DNA from: Lactifluus volemus
Lineage: Eukaryota; Basidiomycota; Agaricomycetes; Russulales; Russulaceae
NCBI GenBank assembly: GCA_022376515.1
Contig: WTXI01000297.1
Coordinates: 1 to 44,166, forward strand
Reading direction: 5' to 3'
Length of the DNA stretch: 44,166 bases
The position numbers and the translations under genes were made by a program. This document shows positions 22,157-33,384 of this stretch, one piece after another. Position 1 is the stretch's first letter, and each line of letters opens with the position of its first letter. The notes beneath the pieces were generated by a model that was not told the origin of the DNA, searched no databases, and worked only from the letters and a program-made list of their open reading frames with translations.

Positions 22157-22324
22157 CCTTTTCACGCATCACGTGCCATGGGACACGCCAAAACTAAAAA
22201 ACATTATGTCATGTCACTTTGGAGATCTTTGTCACACTAGTCACATCACACCAGTCACGTCCGGAAACTCCCGGAAATTTCGAAAGTGAAAATATCGAGA
22301 AATTTCGCGTTGCTAAATGGGGCC
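22157..22324. repeat. Right terminal inverted repeat of PIF/Harbinger element
   Basis: Reverse complement of 12917-13095; ends CGTTGCTAAATGGGGCC followed by the TAA duplication. The Myb/SANT start codon lies about 80 bp inside it, so the repeat probably also serves as promoter for that gene. Confidence 0.9.
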
Positions 22325-22678
22325 TAAGGCTATTTGTTGAGATTTGGCTTCGACATCACGAGGATCCCCGAGATCCCCGAATCTTCACTTCAGCTGATTG
22401 CCGGCCTTGCCAGTGATTTATGCAAGCGTGCGGATGTGAGAATGTGCACTGGGATAACTCCAGCGAATTGGCCTACTCCCGCGAAAATGTGTGGACTGCC
22501 AGTTTTTTGTGCCTCCAGATGTCAACGTGTCAACTTAATGTTGTTTGTTGTTTGTTCTCCAGATGAAGCGCCCTCTGAGTCGGGGAACCAGCAGCAGCCT
22601 GAACATGCGGCAGTGGCGCCAGTGCTTGTCTCAACTTCTCACCTCAGTCTACGATGGCCCTTCCACAACCAAATTCGT

Positions 22679-25600
22679 ATGCCAACGTCCTTCACACTCG
22701 ATCCCGATGTTCTCGTTAACCATTACTATAGCCCAGATCCTCCACTGGAAAAGTCCCGAATCGGGTACATCACTCACTTCATCTTCAATTTCGATACTAG
22801 TATTTACTCAGATGATTGCCTTGTGATTAGCGCGATCACCGCTCAGGCCAGCGGAATCCAATCGAGCATACTCCCGCTCGAGGTCACTGGTACCTATCTC
22901 AGTAATTCTACCCCGATAAGTACTAAATCTGTCCCTCTTGTCAGTCCTCTCGGCACACAATCTTCCTCGTCTTAAAGTCCTCCCGGGGAAGGAGAGACAG
23001 TTTTATGTCACAGTGACGAACGAGAAGAATATATGGCAGACACGATCGAGGCAGAGCGTGGCGCAGCACGTGGAATGGAATGAAAGAGTAGATGCATCGT
23101 GAGCACTGTCGTACTTTCATTCCTCGGTCCAACTGAGACTCCTGCAGTGGTTTACAACCACTCTCCCGTATTACAGTATCGCTTTATGCGAAGAGGTCCA
23201 TGCGGACAGACATCCTTATCGGAAGGGAGGAGATCACCTGTGAAGCCCAACCTGGTACGTCTATGTCTTCGAATTGTTACTCATGCGCTGAGAGTCCTAC
23301 ATCTAGAACTTGAGATAGTCTTCAGCAGTTCGGATAGACATGGTGGAGACATAAGAGAGCCGGCCACACTCCTCTTGAGTATCACCGTGTCCACGAACAC
23401 TCTAAATGTGGCACCCAATACCCCAAGTCCTACGACAACAGCACTGGACAATCCTGGCGCTCAAGGAGGTGGTGCACGTCCCGGTGACCTTCCCACTGGT
23501 GGCAATACTCCTGTGGGACCAGTACCAGACGACCAGGTGGAGATGTCACGTACTCTCGATCGTGCCGAGGAAGCCATGAAAGCCATGGATTCGATGATGG
23601 CATGGAAGGGTGCCATGAATGTTATCAAGCAAGTACTCGACGCTATCGGACCAATCGCAGGAGTATGTCTCACATCGATCTTGCCCATCCTTTGCTCCGC
23701 TAAGCAGTCTTTCGCGCTTCAGTTGCTCCCCCATGCACAGTTGGCATGGACTCTGCTCTCAAAGATTCCCGAGGTGCGTCCCCCAACCCTTGTCTGAGGA
23801 CATGGAACGTTCAATGATTTTCATGTATCGCCAGACTTTGCTACTCCAGCTTCAGCGTGATGACAACATTCAAACACTACTCAATGCGATACAGGATGGA
23901 TTCGAATTTGCAAAGGAGGCGGACGTGTTGAAGAACATGGAACCAGGATCTACTCATGCAAAAATCCTGGATGAGATGCTGGAGTGCGTCTCTGAATGTG
24001 CGAAATTTATCATATCGTATGCGGAGAATGTGCAAGTCGGTATGTCGTCATGGCCTCTCCTATTGGTCATTCATCATAAACAGTTGATTTTCAGCGAAGC
24101 GGACTTTGAAGAATGTGGTCAGCAAAGTTGATGCGAGAATTGATGAGTATCGCACAAACCTCGCTCGACTGCGAGACAATTTCCTCGCACGTACTGCTGT
24201 CGTCACTGGGATTGCTGTGCTGGAGGCTGGTGCGTAGTCCTACTGATAATATGGTTGGATAATCTTCCTGACGAGGGGCATGAAGAATTGGCCGCAACAA
24301 TCAGAGAATTGCCTTATAAAGGAGGCTGGCGATTTGGCGATGACAGGCGTTGTCTTCCGGGAACACGAGAAGATTTCTTGGGCCATATCAAGAACTGGGT
24401 CGAGAATCGAGAATCTCAACGTGGACTCGTGCTCCTCGGCCAGGCCGGGACAGGAAAGTCTTCGATTGCACATGAAGTCGCTCGGAGGCTCGAGAACAAG
24501 TATCTCGGCTCTTATTTCGCCTTTCTACGAAAGGAAGGCTCCAAGGACGAGGCTCACCAGCTGTTCACGACACTTGCTCGCGACCTCTCCAACCGCTATC
24601 CTGCTTTTAAACTCGCCCTCGGAAGGGTACTCAAGAATGATCCGTCTCTTTGTAGCACTCGACACTATCGCACACTCTTTGAACGCCTCCTCCTTGAACC
24701 AGTCAAGAGCGTTCAGCTTGACGATTCAATCCTTATCGTGGTGGATGCGTTGGATGAGAGTGGTGATGCAGTCGGCCAAAGCGGACTACCCAAATTTCTC
24801 GCTGAACATCTCTTCGAGTTGCCATCAAGTTTCCGCATCCTGATCACCTCGAGACCGGAGAGGGGTATTGAACGTGTGTTCGGTAACGCGCTATCCGTGC
24901 GCACCCTCTATATGGATGATCACAAGCTTGCTGCAAAGACGGAGCAAGATATTGGCTTTTATCTCCGGAACGAACTCCCTTTGAACCTGTTCGAACGACA
25001 TGGTGTCAAACTGGCAAAGGCAGCAGAAGGACTGTTTCAGTGGGCAGCCGTTGCTTCCGGGCTAATAAATAATCCTCCTCCTAGCTTTGGGTTTAGCAAG
25101 AAACAAGTGATAGAGCGTCTATTGGGGCACTCTCGAGGTCGCGATGGGCAAGATCCTTTGGACCAGCTATATGGAGAAGTTCTGGAAGGGTACTTCAAAC
25201 CGGTTGCAGCACAGACCCTATTTCGATCCGTCATGGGGCAGCTCTTTGCTGCTCTCGCTCCGCTTTCCATCCGCTCTTTGACTGCTCTGCGACGACATGC
25301 GCCTAAGGGTGACCCCGAGGACCCCGACCCCGAGGATTCGGAATGCGTTGTTGAAATGCTCCGACACCTTGGCTCACTGCTCAGTAACGTGACTTCATCC
25401 GACGATACCCTCCCAATCGTCCCTCTTCACACCTCCTTCCGTGATTTTCTGGCCGATGAGAAGAGTGGGATATTCCACATCGACCTTGGCAAGGCTCACC
25501 GTCAGCTGGCACATTCCTGTCTTGGATTAATGCTCGATGAGCTGAAATTCAACATTTGCAAATTGGAGTCGTCATATATCGCGAACAGGGATCTCCCAGA

Positions 25601-28284
25601 CCTTGAATCTCGAATTTCAGAATATATTCCGCCTGCTCTATCGTATGCGTGCCTCTTCTGGGGCGATCATCTAGAACGTCTTGGTATTGAGCAGGACCTA
25701 TTTCCAAAACTTCGATCTCTGTTCGAGACAAGATTTCTTTTCTGGCTGGAAGTGCTTAGCACCAAGAGCAGTGTCGGTTTTGCATCACGAGCATTGGCAT
25801 CTCTGAACACATGGCTACAGTCTAATCAGCAGAAGGTAGGCAGCTCTTATGATGTTATACGACATGTAGTAACGATTGTGTACAATCACAGCGATCATTC
25901 CAATCAGAGGTTGAAAATCTGTTGGGATTAGTGAATGATGCGTTCGCGTTTGTGCGGTATTTCGGGATGGCAATAGCAAGGAGCCTCCCACATATATACA
26001 TATCTGCTCTTCCTTTCGCACCATCCTCTTCCCGCATCGTAAACCACCACCTTCACCTATTCCCCACACACTGTCATTGAAACGCGGTCGGTTGGCTGAT
26101 TGGCCAGCATTAGAAATGACTATTAAAGCACACGATGGACCCGTCAACTCCGTTGTATTCTCGTCAGATGGGCAGCGCATCGCATCATCCTCGCGAGATT
26201 GCACGATTCGGGTGTGGGATGCTACGACGGGGGAAATTGTAGCGGGACCGTTTGCCGGAGACACCGAAGACATCTTCTCCGTCGCATTCTCGCCTGACGG
26301 ACAACGCATTGCGTCGGGCTCGGAGGACTGCATGATTCGGGTGTGGGATGCCGCAACAGGAGAGGTTGTAGCGGGCCCATTTCATGGACACACGGGGTGG
26401 GTTAGATGTGTTGCATTTTCACCAGACGGGCAACACATCGCCTCGGCCTCGGACGATCACACAATTCGTGTTTGGGATGCAGCAACTGGAGAGGTTGTAG
26501 TCCGCCCATTTATTGGACACATCAACGAGGTCTACTGTGTTAGATTCTCACCAGATGGGCAATATATCGCCTCTGCCTCTGGAGATTGCACGGTTCGCAT
26601 GTGGGATGCTGCAACCGGAGATGTCGTAGCGGGCCCGTTTACTGGACACACTGAACGGGTTGAGTGTGTTGCGTTCTCCCGGATGGGAAGCACATTGCTT
26701 CGGCCTCGGCGGATCGCACGATTCGTGTGTGGGATTCCTCAACAGGACAGGTCGTAGCAGGCCCGTTCACTGGACACACCGATGCTATCTTCTCTATTGC
26801 GTTCTCGCAGGACGGGCAACGCATCACCTCAGCCTCGGGAGATCGCACGATTTGTCTGTGGGATTCCGCAACAGGGCAGATCATGGCAGGCCCATTGACT
26901 GGACATACAAATTCCATATTTTCTGTTGCGCTCTCGCCGGACGGGCAGCGGATTGCCTCGGCCTCGGAAGATCACACGGTTTGTGTGTGGGATGCCAGAA
27001 AAGGAGAGGTAGCGGGTTCATTTACCGGACATACCCAGTCGATCTTTTCTGTTGCAATCTCACCGGACGGGAAACGGATTGCCTCTGCCTCTGCAGATTG
27101 CACAATTTGTGTGTGGGATGCCGCAACAGGAGAGGTCACAGCAGGTCCGTTTACTGGCCACACCCATAGGGTCGCTTTCGTTGCATTCTCCCTGAAGGGC
27201 GGTGGATTGCCTCTGCCTCGCTCGATCGCACGATTCGCGTGTGGGATGCCGCGACAGGGAATATTGTTGCGGGCCCGTTTACCGGACATACCGATATTGT
27301 CCTGTCTGTTGCGTTCTCGCCGGACGGACAACGCATCGTGTCCGCCTCGGACGATCGCACGATTCGCGTGTGGGATGCCATAACGGGAGATGTTGTAGTG
27401 GGCCCATTTATTGGACACACTGATGCGGTCTGTTCTGTTGCATTCTCGCCAGACGGGAAACGCATTGCGTCGGCCTCGGACGACCACACGATTCGGATAT
27501 GGGATTCCATAACAGGAGAGGTTGTGAAAGGCCCGTTTACTGGACACACTGAGGCGGTTTTGTCTGTTGCATTTTCGCCGGACGGGAAGCACATCGCATC
27601 GGCCTCGGTGGACTGCACGATTCGAGTATGGGATGCGGTAACGGGAGAGGTTGTGGTGGGCCCGTTTACTGGACATACTGAGGCGGCCTGCTCTGTTGCA
27701 TTTTCGCCGGATGGGAAGCGCATCGCATCGGCCTCAAAGGACCGCATGGTTCGCTTGTGGAATTCTGCAACAGGGGCAGCCGTAGCAGGCCCGTTTATTG
27801 GACACACAGAATCGATCAGCTCGGTCGCATTCTCACCAGACGGGCAGTGGGTCGTTTCGGCCTCGATTGACCGCACGATTCGCATGTGGGATGCCACAGC
27901 AGGACAGGATGTTGTGGGCTCGTCTACCGGACTCACCGAATCGACAAAAATTGGTGCGTCCTCTCTGAATGGGCAGCCTATCATCTCGGTCTTAAGAGTT
28001 GATACGATTCATGTAGGGAAACTCAGAGCAGAAGATATTGAGAAGATCACCTGATGGACAAGTTCCCAATCAATAGTGATGGATGGATGTATGGGGAAGA
28101 TAATGAACTCCTTTTGTGGATTCCTCCCATTCACCGACCATACCTTTATAAAGCTGACACAGTCTGGGTTGCTGGCAAAGATAGAACGGAGGTAGATCTC
28201 TCAAAATTTGTTTATTATGGATTAAACTGGGCTACGGGATACGTTCAGAGTTCATCTACAGGTATATATGCAAGCTCTGATTAG
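22679..28284 (+). pseudogene. NLR-B: C2-NACHT-WD40 receptor, frameshifted in the WD40 half
   Basis: Exons inferred from conserved splice sites are 22679?-22889, 22945-23098, 23148-23254, 23307-23773, 23835-24039, 24095-24229, 24286-25835 and 25910-28284. The N-terminus is C2-like (LEVTVLSAHNLPRLKVLPGK, QHVEWNER, SRITVSLYAKRSMRTDILIG), followed by a helical linker (SRTLDRAEEAMKAMDSMM, PHAQLAWTLLSKIPE). NACHT has Walker A GQAGTGKSS (24441-24467), Walker B ILIVVDALDESGD (about 24728-24766) and FRILITSRPERG. A linker with HIYISALPFAPS, 14 WD40 repeats and the LLLWIPP tail follow. One-base losses near 26062, 26677, 27190 and 28042 break the last exon; the first seven exons are open. The ATG at 24255 lies in an intron and is not the start. 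The true start is uncertain; 22679 is conserved in NLR-C. Confidence 0.85.
26119..27916 (+). repeat. WD40 repeat array B, 14 units of 129 nt
   Basis: Same 14-unit layout and the same total length (1798 nt) as array A, with two single-base deletions in units 5 and 9. Unit n here matches unit n of array A better than its own neighbours (for example the KGEVAG end of unit 7 and NSATGAAVA of unit 13), so the array was copied whole. Confidence 0.95.
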
Positions 28285-28714
28285 TGTATGGTTAGAATTC
28301 AGTTAGTGCCAGCGAGTCTGTCTGAGGATCCAGTAGAGTGGTGCTTTCAATATTAGGTGACTGGCAGGTACTCGCATAGAGATGCGGAATCGAAAACGAG
28401 GGGAAATACGAGATTACGCATGAAGAACGAAAGGGGAAAATCAAGATGCCAGAAGATGGATTTCAACACAGTACCACAGATGGCTCACGGAGAGCAAAAT
28501 CTCCAATTTGCTCAATTCGGAAAGAGATATTATAAGCAAATCAAATAAATGAATTTCAAACTCCAAATAGAGACACAATTGTGCTGTATATCCACCAATC
28601 AGAAAACAGATCCGGACCGAATAGAAATCGCTGACTCTGCAAGCACAGTCGAAATTGATATATTGATACCTTGGGTGCAAGCAATTTGTTGGAACTGGCC
28701 TCCCCGTGAAAATA
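28285..28714. other. Unit 2 spacer between NLR-B and COG3-2
   Basis: Uninterrupted spacer; the counterpart in unit 1 contains the 2.0 kb insertion after the position equal to 28575. No gene seen; it contains the NLR 3' flank and the presumed COG3 promoter. Confidence 0.6.
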
Positions 28715-31671
28715 CGCTCAGTCTGAATGTTCGCACTCAACAACCAAAATCTGCTCTTATTATTGAAAAATGGGAAGCCAAGGCACCACTAGATTATGCT
28801 GAGGCCAAAAGCGTGGGAGCCATCAACGCTGCTGTTGTACATCATCCACAGTCAGAGTCAGTCAATTTCTATGTTCCCCGGTTATCCCTTGCAATTCAGC
28901 GTCATCACAGCCTTCACGAGAGGACTCTGGCAATTCTTCCCGTCCATCAACTCCCCTACAGCGCGTCAAGTTTGGTTCAGTTGCCCGTCCTCCCACGCCA
29001 GGCTCGCGTCAACCGGCCGTTGCACACGCACATGCAATACATCCGAAGCAGCCAGTCCAGACTCCACAACAATTTTACGACTGGTTTGCGCTGATAGACC
29101 GCTCAGTGGCGCATAGCCAGGAAGCTCACTTCCGACACCATCTTTTGCGCGTCTCCGAACATCTCGACACTTGCGACCGGCTTGTCGGCCGCATCGACTA
29201 GGTCGATACAGAGGTTGCGAGTATGTTGGATAAGTGGAGGAGCTTGGAGGAGCGTGGAAAAAGTCTGCAGGACGCGAGCCAAAAGTTGTTGGACGAGCGG
29301 GTGCGTATCGCCTCACTCACTTACACATCTCTCGGATGCGTAGAGGAGCTTGACGATTGCGTCGTCGTTTTGCAAGATCAACTGGTGGAGCTGCAAACGG
29401 CTATCGGGACGACCTTGGAATACTTTCAGGAACTGGAGCATGCGACGCGGCTACTCAACCATCCTGGCGAGTCGCTCGTTCTCCAAACCGACTTTCTCTA
29501 TATGGTTGAGCGTGTGGACATCTGCATCCAGTTTCTCAAATCCCATGTACGACCTGCTTTTCTGCCAGCGTGTGTGAACTTGCTCATCTTCCCCCTCCTC
29601 CCCCAGCGAAACTCCAAAGAAGCAGAAGTCTATCTCCTACGCTTCCAGCAATGTATGACCCGTGCAATGACGCTCATCAAAATGTATTTTGTTGGATCTC
29701 TCCGTGCACTCACCCAGGATGTCTCGCGGCGACTCTTCGAGCAGGTGCCTTTCTTTGCGATGCATATATCACCACCTTTCCTAAACACTGATCTATTCAC
29801 AGGATGTCTCTGACACCGCACAAATGCATCTTCTTTACACGCGTTTCACCACCGTGGCTGGCCAGCTTGCACCTCTTCTTGGAGAATTCGAGCGCCGTGC
29901 CCACTCACACCCTGAGGAGTTGGGAGCTCTGCTCTCGGAGTGCCACGCGGCGTACTTTGTCGCACGAAAGAACCTCCTGGTTTCACGCCTTACTGAGCAG
30001 ATCCGCGGTCTGGACCCTACGAGGACCGAACTCGTGGAATTGGTACGCCTTTTTGAATCATATCCTCAGTCATCTAACGATATGTCATGAACGCGTTATA
30101 GACACGCGCAGGTACAGCTACCTGAAGCAGATCTATACTGAGGAATTTGACTTGTACCGGGCATTTTTCAGCACCGGGAAGCAGGATCTCTAGTATGTAC
30201 CGGTTATGCTTGTTTGATGCAAACTGACAGGATTACTCGCCAATACTCAGTACTTGGAAACTCTTTGTGATTACCTCTACGACGACCTACGCCCCCGCAT
30301 CCTACACGAGCCTCGACTCACTGTCCTCTGCGAAGTTTTCAAGCGCTGATGGTGCTCGATCAGACCCTGGACGACGAGATTGAGGAGAATGAGGAGAAGA
30401 ATGACAACCTTGGTAGACTTCACATTCGTCACCTACTGCAGATGGTACTGCAGGATGCGCAAACGAGACTGTTTTTCAAGGCACAGGCTGTGATTCCGAC
30501 ATACGATACTATACTCCAACGGCCCAAGATCTGGCGTACCCCGATAAGCTTGCTGGTACGTGTCATTTTTTTTATTGTCTATCCTTGCTAAAGGTATGTG
30601 CAGCTGCGCAGGGAGCACAGACAGGATACGAAATTCGCGAGAAGCAGAGCATCAGCCATCTGTTTGAGGTCCCAGGGCTTAACCAACACGAGACATGGTA
30701 CCCAACACTTTCCAAGACTGTGTGGGTGCTCTCCCAGCTACACGACTTTGTTCAGGCAAGCCATCTATCATCGTGTGATGTTTATGTTGATCATATGGAA
30801 TATACCTACAGCCAACTATTTTCTATGACCTTGCGCACAAGGCCGTTAGTTGTGACATGGGTCGTTGCTGAGTGCGGCAGGTTTGATCAGAGCAAAGAGC
30901 GGATTCGATGGACAACTATTTCTTTTCCGCCATCTACTGATCCTTAAGGAGATCACGCGGAATCTGGACCTTGTGCAGAAGGACGAGCCTCAAGGAGGTG
31001 GCGGTAGTGGAGGCACGGATCAGTATGGTGTTGCAGGTCAGTCCAGTCCATCGAACCGTGAACCCTGGAGGCTGATGCTCAGTGATCATGGATTCCAGAC
31101 ATGTTATCCTCTGTGCTGTCGCGCACGTCAACGCTCCCCCTTGGCTCGCTTTTCACATCTCTCGACAGCATGCGCGCAGAACACCTCGCGAACGCGAGAC
31201 GAGTACGCATCCACTTCTACTTTGAATTTCCCGACCTCCCATTTTTATTTTCACACGTATCTACGCTACTTACAGGGGATTGATCAAGATCTGAAACATG
31301 CCTGTGAGTCCGTCATCTCCGTTGCATCGGAGCCGCTCCGCACACCGTTGCGGACCTTCACGGGCCGACCAACGTCAGCCGCGGAAGCTGCGGTGCTCGA
31401 CGAGGCCTTCCGCAACGCGTGCGCAAGTGACTTGCGTGCAAGTATCGCGCGAGTTTTCTTGTACGTCCCGGATGTGCGCACGGCCGGCGTGCTCGTGCAG
31501 CATGCGCTGGATCGCGTCGAGGATGCGTATTCAGCGTTTAGCCTCGCGGCCAGACAGGTCGGAGCGCGTGCTGGAAAAGGGCAGGATTGTTTGATGGATG
31601 ATGGGTTGTTGAAGCAGTTGTTGCAGGACGTTCGTGAGGATGGTTCAGGATCTCCGCCAGCTCGGACTTAA
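28715..31671 (+). pseudogene. COG3: COG3-2: conserved oligomeric Golgi complex subunit 3, degenerate
   Basis: The best preserved of the three COG3 copies by sequence. The first exon has IIEKWEAKAPLDYAEAKSVG, then after an intron starting GTACATCATCC come PSREDSGNSSRPSTPLQRVK and the FYDWFALIDRSVAHSQEAHF segment, then LQTAIGTTLEYFQELEHATR (29391-29450), LLNHPGESLVLQTDFLYMVE, LLRFQQCMTRAMTLIKMYFV, LYTRFTTVAGQLAPLLGEFE, LYDDLRPRILHEPRLTVLCE and a C-terminal region to 31671. Clear lesions are an in-frame TAG at 29199-29201 (CAG in both sister copies, a C-to-T change) and a 10-base deletion near 30337. The stop at 31671 is TAA where COG3-1 has TAG. Short introns (about 50-70 nt) are conserved between copies. 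Confidence 0.85.
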
Positions 31672-32430
31672 TGCAGTTTATGGACTTTCGATACGGTATC
31701 GTTCAGAAATCGATGGTCAAAGTGAGCAGTCACGGTGGTCGATATTGTCACCTTCTACTAGTAGTCGTTCTGCCAACATTCTTTGCATCAATCATTCAGT
31801 TGTTGGCATTGCAATTCTCCGTGGAGGAACAGGACCCGCCTTCGACTGAGGCACGTCGCTCCCTTGGGATTCGGTCCCACTGTGGCGTATCCCGTGGTTC
31901 GTCCGGATCTTGTCTGACATTGCCACATAGAGGGTGATCCCATGGCAGCGAGTTTCAGTTGAGAGCGAGAGTATGTCATCCAGTGTCTCATCCCCTAGAA
32001 TGGATAGCGTAATGGCACATGCTAGATCTCAACTTACAGATCATCGCCTGTTCCCATCAACCAGCGAGCCCACACCAATGGGAGCATGTTTAACTCTCTT
32101 CTAGTTCTGGCTCGCGCAAAGGAAAGGGTGCATAGGATCCTCCAACAGGGCCCAATACTCCAACGTCCGCATTGGCGGCATCGCCTCTCCTCGCATCACA
32201 CCTGGGTCTGCATCCAATGCTCTCATCTTTCTTTCCTAGTCTCACTCACGGTTGCTTGCCGTTCATTTCGTCAGTCGTTGACTCGCTCAGTCTCCCCAAC
32301 CATCCTCCCCTGTTGTAAGTCATCGTCGTCGCCGTCGCCACCCAGTCCATCTTCCTGCTGACGTAAACGAGCAAAAGCAAGAGACAAGAATGGGAGGGAG
32401 CACATACGCTGCTTATCACGCACGGCCACG
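31672..32430. other. Unit 2 spacer downstream of COG3-2
   Basis: No supported gene. It matches 8789-9278 and 12346-12610 of unit 1 and shows the empty site of the 3.07 kb TIR element near 32150 (GGCCCAATACTCC). Confidence 0.6.
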
Positions 32431-32775
32431 ATGTCTGCGCGAAGATGCTTCCTCTTTGCAGTCTGTGGGTTCCGATGCGTCAAGTCCTGGAAGTACAGAA
32501 GGATACCCTGGTACCGTCCGGAATGTAGCAAGTGCTATACCGTCACTACTGCCAAGCACGAGACATGCAACTTCCTTCACCAGGGGTACGCACTCGACAA
32601 GCGACGAAGTCAAATTCCCCACTGGTGCCCTAGCTGCACCCCTCGGATTCGTCAAGGCATGTCAGCGACCGACTCGCAGCAAGATATGACTTTCTCTAGC
32701 ATGTGGACACCTGCATCCACCATGCAATCCCCACTAGACCGTCCTCATCATCACCATTCTGCCAGCCATAAATGA
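32431..32775 (+). CDS. Possible short zinc-ribbon ORF, unrecognised
   Basis: A 114-codon frame with two CxxC pairs and extra Cys/His between them (PECSKC, then KHETCNF, then HWCPSCTPR), a spacing that could bind zinc, and a His/Ser-rich end. I do not recognise a family and cannot confirm expression. About 190 bp covering the CxxC motifs is missing from the equivalent place in unit 1 (near 12633), so the frame is not maintained there. It could be a remnant of a third gene of the duplicated unit or a chance frame. Confidence 0.25.
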   Translation: MSARRCFLFAVCGFRCVKSWKYRRIPWYRPECSKCYTVTTAKHETCNFLHQGYALDKRRSQIPHWCPSCTPRIRQGMSATDSQQDMTFSSMWTPASTMQSPLDRPHHHHSASHK

Positions 32776-32783
32776 GTTTTGGT

Positions 32784-32895
32784 GTTGGATAAATTGCCTC
32801 CCCCTCCCTGCCACCCCAATCAAAGTCAATCAAAGACACATTTCTTTGGTTGACTTTGATTGGGGTGGCAGGGAGGGGGAGGCAATTTATCCAAC
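32784..32895. repeat. Near-perfect 52-bp-arm hairpin (foldback/MITE-like)
   Basis: The left arm starts GTTGGATAAATTGCCTCCCC and the right arm ends with its reverse complement; arms of 52 bp differ at one base and surround an 8-base loop (ACACATTT, 32836-32843). It is absent from unit 1, where the flanking sequence continues near 12660. The sequence suits a very small foldback element. No target duplication is evident. Confidence 0.85.
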
Positions 32896-33384
32896 TCCTG
32901 AAGTGTCACCGTATGGCTTTTTTTTTTTTTCCGCTAGAGCATAGTTTAAGGCACGGCCCGCTTTCATTTGCATTCTCTACTTGAGAGGATAATGTACAGT
33001 ACGAGGATTCATCTGGTTCTGGACCATATGAGACTATGTAATTGGCTGTCACAATTCAACTCCCCGTACGATTCATGAGGCTATTTGTTGATCCCCCGGA
33101 TCCCCGGATCTTCACTTCAGCTGAATGCCGGCCCTTGTCAGTGATGTATGCAAGCGTACGGAAGTGAGAATGTGCACTGGGATAACTCCAACGAATTGGC
33201 CTACTCCCGCGAAAATGTTTGGACCAGGTGTCAACATGTCAACTGTTGTTTGTTGTTTGTTCTCCAAGATGGAGCGCCTTCCGAGTCGGGCCTGCCAGCA
33301 GCAGCTGAACATGCGGCAGTGGCGTCAGTGCTTGTCTCAACTTCTCACCTCAGTCTACGATGGCCCTTCCACAACCAAATTCGT

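Larger units (their letters stand above)
12917..22324. mobile_element. PIF/Harbinger DNA transposon, 9.4 kb including a nested element
   Basis: The element is bounded by inverted repeats starting GGCCCCATTTAGCAACG and by TAA on each side (12914-12916 and 22325-22327), the TWA target duplication of PIF/Harbinger. Unit 3 shows the empty site: GATTCATGAGGCTATTTG near 33071 corresponds to GATTCATTC-TAA plus GGCTATTTG here. It encodes the two proteins the superfamily needs, a DDE transposase (+) and a Myb/SANT-like protein (-). Without the nested Plavaka element it would be about 3.15 kb. Both genes look intact, so the element may be autonomous. Confidence 0.95.

Noticed and set aside
23661..23706. 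An extra 45-nt intron in NLR-B exon 4 (GTATGT..AGCAG)
   Set aside because: The acceptor AG is not conserved at that place in NLR-C and the segment is open in both copies, so I left it as coding; RNA data could change this.
27151..27984. Long minus-strand open frames opposite the WD40 arrays (also 1991-2641, 26972-27676)
   Set aside because: They are antisense shadows of the 129-nt repeats; codon structure and conservation follow the plus-strand WD40 frame.
32390..32689. Alternative 99-codon frame overlapping the CxxC ORF
   Set aside because: No recognisable motif; the overlapping frame with paired cysteines is the more plausible of two weak candidates.
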